Shown here piece by piece: positions 56,432 through 64,000 of a stretch of 64,000 nucleotides of DNA. Source of the DNA: Pohlia nutans (taxonomy: Eukaryota; Streptophyta; Bryopsida; Bryales; Mniaceae). The position numbers and the translations under genes are program-made. The notes beneath the pieces are model-generated. The model searched no databases. It was not told where the DNA came from and saw only the letters and a program-made list of their open reading frames with translations. The stretch covers positions 9,633,501 to 9,697,500 of the forward strand of contig CM040094.1 of the NCBI GenBank assembly GCA_022496805.1, read 5' to 3'. Numbering within the stretch: the first letter of the stretch is position 1; each line of letters begins with the position of its first letter.

Positions 56432-59226
56432 ATGGCGATGGCGCCCAGCGGAGGAGGAGACGATGAATTCAACGCTTCATCTGCTGCAGTAGTGCCACAG
56501 CCACAGGCGGAGGAGCTTAACCCCTGGAGTGTTGGCGGACCCAATCACCCCACCTTCTGCTTCTTCAAAGGCGCTGCGGATGGACTGTCGGGCGGCCTCA
56601 TGGGCTCCGTCTTCGGATTCGGTAATAAATTAATTCATCGTCAAATTCTCTTTCCTCTGGTGCCGTTCATGTCACCATTTCCTTATCAATTGAAGAGTTA
56701 CTTTAGGTTTTAGGGTTTACTTGTGGCGAGAGGATGTGATTGAGGCTCCGAGAAAGTTTGCCTATTGATAAGAATTCTTTCGTTTTGGTCTCTCTGGTGG
56801 TCGTGCCGCTCATGTCAGCCATTTCTTCTTCGGCTTATCAATTGAGGGTTTACTTTAGGTTTTTCAGTTTACATCTTCGAGGTTTTGGTGAAGGAAGTAG
56901 GTTAGTCAATGGCAAGAGAATGTAATTGAGGCTGAGAAAGATTTCCTATTGATAAGAATTCTTTCGTTTTGGTCTCTCTTGTGGTTGTGCCGCTCATGTC
57001 AGCCATTTCTTCTTCGGCTTATCAATTGCGGGTTTACTTTTAAGTTTTTAGTTTAGGTTTTGGTGAAGGAAGTAGGTTAGTCAATGGCAAGAGAATTATT
57101 GAGAATGTAATTGAAGATTTCCTATTGATAAGAATTCTTTCGGTTTTTGGTCTCTCTGGTGGTTGTGTCGGTCATGTTAGCCATTTCTTCAATTGCGGGT
57201 TTACTTAAAGTGTTTTAGTTTAGGTTTTGGTGAAGGAATTAGATTAGTCAATGGCAAGAGAATTATAATTAAGTTTGAGAAAGTTTGCCTATTGATAAGA
57301 ATTCGTTTTGGTCTCGTGCCGCTCATGTCAGCCATTTCTTCTTTGGCTTATGAATTCAGGGTTTACTTTAGGTTTTCAGTTTACGTTTGGTGAAGGAAGT
57401 ACATTAGTCAATGGCAAGAATGTAATTGAGGCTGAGGAAGTTTTGAGTTCTTTCGTTTTGGTCTTTCTTGTGGTGGTAGCATTTTCTTTTGGCGTTTGAG
57501 GGTTTAGGTTTGGAAGTAGTTGTTCAAGATTTTGGCGATCTTTTCCATGCAGTCGAATGTAAATGAGGCCCTTTATAATGCTGAGATTCTGTCTTGATAA
57601 GAATTTTTTCCCCATTGATAAGATATTTTTCCCCTAGGGTTAAGCTTTAAGCAACTGGACTATGAAATGTTCAAAATTTTATATGTGGATACTCGGCGGT
57701 CATTTGTTGAATTTTCAGTTAACCAAATTTGTGTTGCCAATGATGCAGGGTCAGGACTGTTTAAGAAGCAAGGATTCAAAGGAGCATTGAGGGAGGGGGG
57801 CTCGTCTGCCAAGGTTTAACTCCATAGAATTATGCAGTATCTGGAAATTTACCTTCACGTTTGTTCTGTGTTATCTTGACCAGCTTGTACAAGAGCATCA
57901 TCCAATATAGCATATACACTGGCCATAGCTTGAGCGTCTTTTTTTTTCCTTATTCTACACCAGAGGCGATAATGGGGTTTACTTAAGCAATTTTTTGAGT
58001 CACTTTGGGTTTGTGTTGGTCGTGCAGACGTTTGCAATATTGTCCGGTGTACACAGCATTGTTACTTGCGTTTTGAAAAAGGTTCGAGGCAAAGAAGATG
58101 GTAAGCATTTCTTGTTCTAATGCTGCATTTTTGAATTCGATTCGTTAGAATGATTTATTTTTTCAGATTTTGTGCTTACAATGTATATTGGTTGTGCACA
58201 GCTTGGAATGCAGGAATCGCTGGTTGCGCAACTGGTTTAGCACTAAGCACTCCTGGTATGTATTCCTTCATTCCCACTCTTATTTTACCGAAATCGATAA
58301 GCCATGATGCATGTGCATGAACCAGTTGCCAGTTTTGGCGACATGTCGCCAGTTTGGCTGCAAAATTATTTCTCATACTACAAACAGTACGTAATTTGAA
58401 ATAATTTCTTGGATGAAAAAGCCAAATTTCAATCATTTTTTTAAATAAATAAATGAAGTCGCCATATTTAGTACTTAACCCCTAAACGTACCAACCCTTT
58501 GAACAGAAGTAGATTCTAGTGTCAAAAGTAGATATTAGCATGGCTTAGATGTACATGAGGTGTACATGAGAAGACCATTGCAAGCATAAAATCTACCCAA
58601 AAAATTTGACATACTTGTACTTGGAGGCCTCTCCAATATTATCAATAGTTCCCCATTACAAGAGATTCATTGTGATTGGTAGAGAATTTAATAGGCTTTC
58701 AAAGGTGACTTGGATGAAAATCATCCAAGGTTGTATGAGAAAGTTACAAGGCTTCAAATCTGTTCATGATCCAGTTTTTGGACGCTGGGACGTTTAGGGG
58801 TTAAGACAGATGAATAGTGATTTTTAGGTCCAAGATATGGATGAATGAGTGAATATTTGGTTTCAACATAATACTTTAAGTCGCCAGTTGAGCATTTGTG
58901 GAAAAATGAAAAAAATGAGAAAATGACAATGAAAACAGATACTGCAAAAGAAATGACAAGATGATTTCTGAGTAATTGTTCCAGGAACACCTCAAGCGTT
59001 GGCGCAGGGCTGTCTTAGTTTTGGAGCCTTTTCCTTCATCTTGGAGTACATGAATCATTCGCGGCCAGCTCTAGCAGCAACAACTTCACAGTCTAGCAGT
59101 CAATCTCGTACCAACATCAATAATCATCTTCACTTGCATCTTAGTTTACCAGTTCTTGCACCTTTCACACTGCCCCCTATCTCAGGTGGGTTGTCTTTCC
59201 TGAACCTGGGGACAAAGCCCTTGTAG
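56432..59226 (+). CDS. Tim17/Tim22/Tim23-family protein (TIM22-2/-3-like), five exons
   Basis: Exons 56432-56621, 57749-57813, 58028-58100, 58202-58255 and 58985-59226 join without stops to give 207 aa. The core reads [80 protein letters not shown] and [20 protein letters not shown]. This follows Arabidopsis At4g26670/At5g55510 through all four hydrophobic segments with their Gly-rich packing motifs. Those proteins belong to the organelle inner-membrane translocase/PRAT family; mitochondrial or plastid location is unsettled here. The N-terminus (60 aa) is acidic and Ala/Pro-rich, and a Ser/Thr/His-rich C-terminal tail of about 55 residues is longer than I expect for the family. Intron 1 has tandem repeats and intron 4 a TTAA MITE. 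Confidence 0.92.
56622..57500 (+). repeat. Intronic tandem repeat, unit about 150-180 bp, four to five copies
   Basis: Recurring order: TTTGCCTATTGATAAGAATTC, TTTCGTTTTGGTCTCTCTGG, GCCGCTCATGTCAGCCATTTC, TATCAATTGMGGGTTTACTTT, TTTTGGTGAAGGAAGTAGGT, TAGTCAATGGCAAGAGAATG. Starts near 56630, 56750, 56940, 57120 and 57280 with indels. The first copy begins immediately after the exon 1 donor. Confidence 0.85.
58475..58804 (+). mobile_element. TTAA-flanked MITE in TIM22-like intron 4, 330 bp
   Basis: Termini TTAACCCCTAAACGTACC and GGGACGTTTAGGGGTTAA, with TTAA on both sides. The most complete member of the family that includes 7666-7996 and 52349-52885. Non-coding. Confidence 0.92.
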
Positions 59227-59330
59227 TTCTTGTAGGATTAGCTTGTGGTGTGTTTTAACAGGAGCCTTGTTCACTATAAATGGAATGTTTTTGCCTACAT
59301 CCGTTTCTGCTTGTGGAATTTTCTTCTTGT

Positions 59331-60099
59331 TTAACCCCTAAATGTCAGAGCGTCCAGAAAGTGGATGACTAAGGCCCTCCTTCCATGTATGGGTGGCCGG
59401 TCCTCAAAAGGAGGAAGCTCTACCGAAATGGGTGAAACCAAGAGAAGTCGAGAGTATATATTTCAGTTGTACCGAAATGGGTGGAGCATGGGTGGTTCTT
59501 GAGACCTCAATTCTTGTCTTCTAGTGCCTTTCACCCAACTGATCCCCACATGGAAGCCTGCCCTAACAGATTCAAACCCCTCTCACGTTCTCATCAATGC
59601 TTCGATGAAAGTCATCCATTTTTTTGGAGATTCTTCACCAAGTTGTCCTATCTAACGGTTGGAATTAGGCATTATTGACTACATATTTTTCTAAAATTAC
59701 AAATGTAGAAGTATGTCAAGTTGTTGACCAAGCCAAAATTGTATTGATTGTAGTTCAAAAGTGGCCTTGCAAAAATGAGGTCATAGATTCAAAAAACACA
59801 AAAATTTCAAAGAATCACCTCGTTAATAGTATTTGATTTCAAATTCATTCCATCAAATTTTATTCAAAAAATATTAAAATTTTGTTTGTAATCGAATTTA
59901 GAAGGAATTTTTAATTTTAACTTTCAAATCATATAATTAAATATTGGTGATTGTATTAGTGAATCGGACCGTACAGATGAAATCTAAAATTCAAAATCTA
60001 CAACATTCATTTGTATATCAATTCCAAAATATTCTTCTAAATAGTAATTTATGATGTTTTTTTTCAAATTGTCAATTCCCTAATACGTTTAGGGGTTAA
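59331..60099. mobile_element. TTAA-flanked element with nested Tourist MITE
   Basis: Left end TTAACCCCTAAATGTCAGAG, right end ATACGTTTAGGGGTTAA. It contains the complete Tourist-like element 59373-59563, leaving about 575 bp of its own, close to the 577-bp relative at 6930-7506. Confidence 0.85.
59373..59563. mobile_element. PIF/Harbinger (Tourist)-like MITE, 191 bp
   Basis: Ends GGCCCTCCTTCCATGTATGG and CCACATGGAAGCCTGCCC, flanked by TAA (59370-59372, 59564-59566). Shares TGTACCGAAATGGGTGGAG, GAGACCT and TTGTCTTCTAGTGCC with the copy at 61380-61580. Confidence 0.85.
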
Positions 60100-60265
60100 G
60101 AAAGATGTAAAGAAATTGAACCAAACATGTAACCCAATTGTGTGTCATATGTACAAGCTTTTCTAGACTTTGATCTTACAAATTTGAAGTGAAATCAAAT
60201 TTATATATTACATACATTTAATTTCATTTGAGTAATTATCAGTATTTAACATGGCATAATGTACG

Positions 60266-60499
60266 TTAACCCCTAAACGTCTGAACATGCTCTGGCGACC
60301 AACAGAATACAGTGTATTTTGGTTGTATTTGGAACGGATCCACACCTTCAATGGATTTGAGTTCAAAAGAGAAGTTGAAATTTAAATTGATGCGGTTCTA
60401 ATGATTGAGCTATTAAGATCCCAATTTAGAGTTTCTTGTTGATAGCAAATCTCAATTATACAACGTATATACTATCTCCATGGGACATTTAAAGGTTAA
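60266..60499 (+). mobile_element. TTAA-flanked MITE, 234 bp (uninterrupted copy)
   Basis: Termini TTAACCCCTAAACGTCTGAA and CCATGGGACATTTAAAGGTTAA. This is the reference for the LINE-split element at 19255-23819, to which it aligns in reverse. Another piece of the family lies at about 62760-62900. Confidence 0.88.
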
Positions 60500-60965
60500 G
60501 GTCAATTTCAACACTTGTGTGGTAAAATAGTTATATTTAGAATTCAGGGTGGACAAAATGCCATTTCTAAATTTTCTAAATTTTGGAAATTTACAAATTC
60601 TAGTGTTTTAGATTTCACAAAGAACCAAAGACATCCAAATAATTTTTTCTAAGATTTTTAGAAATAGTTGTAGAAATTTTTCACATTTTAGACATACTCC
60701 GATTTTTGTCTAATTATTTTAGAACTAACCTTAACGAAGGATACTTCCTGGGTTTGGAATTAACTGTCCTAGTTTCTGGTGTGTTTTGACTTAACGCTTT
60801 TTCTTTTCTTTTTATCCCCAAAAATGCCATCTCAGTACTTGAAAAATGGTCTATCTTTAATATTGGTACGTAGCTTCTTGTTGTCCACCCCATTTCAAGT
60901 AGATAGGGCTCACATTTGAAATATAAAACATAGAACAAATATTGCAAAAGAAAAAATGCCAAAAC

Positions 60966-61379
60966 TAAGACATTTAAGGTTGATTGTCCTAAAACCACCA
61001 ACTTAAGCAATCTGGCCTATTTTTGGCAGTGCTAGATTCGAGAAAAAAATATGTCCGCATTTGAAATAGGTTTTGATGAGGATTGCAAAAATTTGCAACA
61101 TCTAATTCGCATTTGTCAATTTTATACAAAATTCCAAAGTGGAAAGTAACTTGTGACCCAAATCAAACCTCTAGATTTCCCCATGTTCACACCATGTGAT
61201 ACTAACTTTCACTCATAATGATACCCAAAACCACCAACTATTTCTTCGCAATACTTGGTGTGCCATTAGTCTGCTTAAATAGTGAAATTGGTGGTTTTGG
61301 GTCTCAATTGTGGTGGCCCCAAGAAAAGTCTACATGTCATAATTTGGGGGAGGTGGTGGTTTTAGAACATCCTACCTTA
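60966..61379. mobile_element. Inverted-repeat MITE (AAGGT...TAAAACCACC ends), about 410 bp
   Basis: Left AAGGTTGATTGTCCTAAAACC and right GGTTTTAGAACATCCTACCTT are inverted with a few mismatches. The left half recurs, inverted, at 18380-18575. The flank may be TTA but overlaps that of the next Tourist element, so it is uncertain. Confidence 0.55.
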
Positions 61380-61580
61380 GGGCCGACTTCCATGTGGGGT
61401 GGGTGATCGGTGATCAGGCCGTAGAAGAGGGGAGCTCCACCGAATCGGTGAAAATAGGTGAAACTCAGGAGTATAATTTTCCCTTGCACCGAACTGGGTG
61501 GAGTATCGGTGAGTGTTGAGACCTTGTTTCTTGTCTTCTACTGCCTTCAACCGGACCGATCCTCACATGGAAGCTCGCCC
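61380..61580. mobile_element. PIF/Harbinger (Tourist)-like MITE, 201 bp
   Basis: Ends GGGCCGACTTCCATGTGGGG and CCTCACATGGAAGCTCGCCC, flanked by TTA (61377-61379, 61581-61583). Contains direct repeats of a CACCGAAYYGGGTGGAG type motif, as in 59373-59563. Confidence 0.85.
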
Positions 61581-61583
61581 TTA

Positions 61584-62900
61584 TTCCTAGATAGAGGGCG
61601 TATTGGGTGTCTCTACCTTAATGGATAGAAAAGAACCGGACCACCCGCTGGGGGAATCGAACTCCTAACATCGGCAAAAGCGTTGTAGTGATCGAAGCAA
61701 AAGATTATAAGGCAGTTCGAAGAGGTGCCGTCCAGTGCAACATTTACTGCAACCCTGGCCAACATCTCTTCTACTGCCACCTAATTTGTCCCTATTCCAG
61801 TTCATTATTAATATGATACCGTTCGGTGGATTCTCCAAGCTCACAGCATTTCGTACGATCGGTTACAGCTTCCGACACTAAGCGATTAAGTCAAGGAAAT
61901 GTGAGCATTTCCTTGCCCTGTAAGAATTACAAACTAATTAACCACCCACACTGTCAGAATGACTATTCCCTGACCTGGCCCAATCTCAGAATCAATAGAG
62001 TTAACCGAAAAGTCAGCTCAAAGAGGAAATTTTTAGCAAATTCCTCTTGAACTCCTCTTGAACTCCTCTTGAACTCATATTGAAATATAAATAGACCGAA
62101 AACTAGTTCAAGGGTGAGTTGGGAGACAATCTAAAGCAAGCCAGTGTCATTATTCTCCACACCTCGCAATGACTTCCACACCTACCTAAGCTCCAAGCCC
62201 ATGGCCCACAAGGGGACAAGTTATGACACGACACTATTCAACCCAAACATAGCTCAAGGGAGCTCAAAAGAGTGCTTGAAAGAAGGTTGAAAAGGCATAT
62301 TCCAAGGCCTTCTTTTCGGTTAACTCTAATGTATCATCACTCTAATGTATCATCACTCCAGTCGCCCGTTCAATCTCACCGACAACAAATCAATCCACCT
62401 CGGGAAATATCAACACTAGTAGCAGATTTGTCGTTTTTCATTCCCCACTTCGTGAAAACAATGAACAATGGCGGAATATTGTGATTATATTTTTGTCTTC
62501 TTGTGACCAAAAGCACTCACCAACACTAACACAACCCATGTGCCAGGCGTGGTTTCATTCCTATTTTATTTATAGTAAGTGAAAAATGACACATTTCCTA
62601 CTAGTGCAAAGCTGAATGAATAAGCCGGAATTCAACCACAGATAGACAGAGACACACCCCTTCTCGATCTGGTCTACGTGCCCTACCTCAAACAGCGTCT
62701 CACTGGGTTTTGAACTTTATTAATTTAATTAAATGCTGCTTTCATGCAATGCATGCGGTCTTATGGGATGAATTCAATCAACGGGGATAGTAGATACGGT
62801 GGCATATATTTGACATTTGTTGTAAATAAAAAGTTCCAAATTGAGACCCCAATAGCTCATTAAAATCATGTCAATATGAACTTTAATTTCACTTTTGATC
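61584..62900. other. Intergenic, mostly no recognised feature
   Basis: Near 62045-62080 CTCTTGAACTC is repeated three to four times in tandem. At 62760-62900 a partial copy of the 60266-60499 element appears (GGGGATAGTAGATACGG, CCAAATTGAGACCCCAATAGC). Short frames at 61826-62050 and 62272-62484 show no domain. Confidence 0.45.
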
Positions 62901-63464
62901 TTAACCCTTAAACGTACCACTCCTTTGTAGGAAAGTCAAACTACACAATTTACTGAATTTAGCCTTCAAGATTTATCAAAATATATTTTGTAATATTTTC
63001 AATGCATGGAATTGAATGTTTCCTATTAGTCTTGAAATTTTCAGATTTTTTTGATTTAATACGGCGTTTTTAACAAATTTTTAAGTCAAATACTTCAAAA
63101 AAAAATTATTATTAAAAAAAGCTTTAAATTTTAATATATTTTTTGGGAGCAAGTACAAATTTCAATGGAGAATCACATGATATGTTTTCCATAGAAATTT
63201 TTTATTTCAATTTTGAAATTTGAAAGATGAAAATTCTATCATTCCTATGAAGTGTAATTCAAACCTTGACCTACAAAGCTTGCACAAGCAATGAAATACT
63301 CAATAATTGGAATTTTTAAGATTTGAAAAGTGGAGTACAAACTAGACTTTATAAAATTCATTTTCTTAGTTGGGTGTATTAGCAACAAAAGCCAACTTCA
63401 AGATCAAATTTGGGTTTGACCAACAAACATCCAGAAACTGGATGCGTGGACGTTTAGGGGTTAA
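62901..63464. mobile_element. TTAA-flanked element, 564 bp
   Basis: Left TTAACCCTTAAACGTACCAC, right GTGGACGTTTAGGGGTTAA. AT-rich, non-coding. A further right-end-like TTTAAGGGTTAA at about 63545-63556 may be the remnant of another. Confidence 0.8.
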
Positions 63465-63579
63465 ACCCATAAGAGGTTTGGAACCATGCCAAATACAATG
63501 AAATATTGATGTATAATACTGGTCGGAAAGGGCTCTTTGGAACCTTTAAGGGTTAAAGTGATGGAAATGGGTGGTAAAG

Positions 63580-63911
63580 TTATGACTTATTTTTGACACT
63601 TCCTGCCTTTGCTTTAGCAAGAATGGACTCCCGAACAGGATCCGGAGCCGTGGAGGCCTTCTTTGCATCTGCTGCAATGGTGCTCTTCTTTGCGAGTTGC
63701 GCAGGTGATGGCTCTTTCGGGGGCGCCTCGGGAGGGGGTGGTTCCTTTTTTTTGAAACGGTCGCAGCCACAAGGGTCATACTCATCATCCACTTCAGATA
63801 TTGGCTCCTCTATGATTTTCTTAGGCTTTGGTTCGTCTTCGGGATACGTGTCTTTGAGTGGATTATACTTGATGAGATGAGCTGCCAGAAACTCGCAAGG
63901 ATTACTCGGCC
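63580..63911 (-). CDS. Last exon of a DPY30-motif protein (gene continues beyond right edge)
   Basis: On the minus strand a TGTGCAG acceptor at about 63912 precedes an exon of about 110 codons ending in TAA (63580-63582). It begins RPSNPCEFLAAHLIKYNP, which fits the DPY30 helix pattern (RPxDPxEFLAxYLLKNNP) used for dimerisation. Then come an acidic stretch (EEPISEVDDEYDPCGCDRF) and a Pro/Lys/Ala-rich tail. DPY30 motifs occur in COMPASS subunits and in several axonemal proteins (radial spoke, NDK5-like, adenylate kinase). A motif this close to a long C-terminal tail is more like the latter, but the missing exons decide. The last exon is intact. Confidence 0.55.
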
Positions 63912-64000
63912 TGCACATGCAACACATCACAATTTATCCATTCGTTTAAATTGGTGAATGAAATTAAACCACCCTATTTGTGCCATGTGACTATTTGTGC

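Overview
The window looks like nuclear DNA of a land plant, probably a non-seed plant. Genes have GT-AG introns, and the mobile DNA is typical of plants: a Stowaway MITE with the classic CTCCCTCCGTCCCAAAG end, PIF/Harbinger-like and CACTA-like MITEs, a Mutator-like MITE and a non-LTR retrotransposon. The right-edge exon carries a DPY30-like motif, common in axonemal proteins; it hints weakly at a lineage with swimming sperm. The species cannot be fixed from sequence alone.

Confident host genes (all + strand): an epsin-type clathrin adaptor (11301-17486, 12 exons, predicted 789 aa); two tandem CRT-like plastid transporters of the CLT family (46545-49070 and 51551-53967, two exons each, 415 and 413 aa); and a small Tim17/Tim22/Tim23-family protein like Arabidopsis At4g26670/At5g55510 (56432-59226, five exons, 207 aa). 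A minus-strand terminal exon (63580-63911) belongs to a gene that enters from the right. At the left is a CACTA-associated Transposase_24-like gene (about 753-2924) with two 51-bp exons. Broken genes include a coiled-coil/telobox-Myb protein (39460-40604), a Cys/His-rich relic (35754-36541) and LINE ORF2 remains (19874-22440).

The rest is a dense, deeply nested mobile-element landscape. The leading theme is a set of non-autonomous elements that begin TTAACCCCTAAACG and end CGTTTAGGGGTTAA, i.e. inverted termini flanked by a TTAA duplication. About a dozen copies in several sequence families lie in introns, tandem repeats and intergenic DNA. One copy sits inside a tandem repeat whose sister units give the empty site, which directly supports TTAA duplication. 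TTAA target choice is the hallmark of piggyBac (and some Sola) transposons; I know of no well-described plant family like this. All four LINE copies seen lie inside, or directly against, such an element.

At 18928-24215 four insertions are nested: TTAA element, second TTAA element, LINE, 1,078-bp foldback element with a TA duplication. The foldback splits the LINE RNase H domain. At about 27234-37630 inverted, related ends enclose 10.4 kb of decayed coding sequence, two inverted satellite arms, a hairpin-bearing 194-bp repeat and a roughly 52-bp minisatellite.

The housekeeping genes do not form a pathway; they are linked only by shared mobile-element content. Introns of epsin, both CLT genes and the TIM22-like gene all host MITEs, and the CLT pair allows insertions to be dated before or after the gene duplication.
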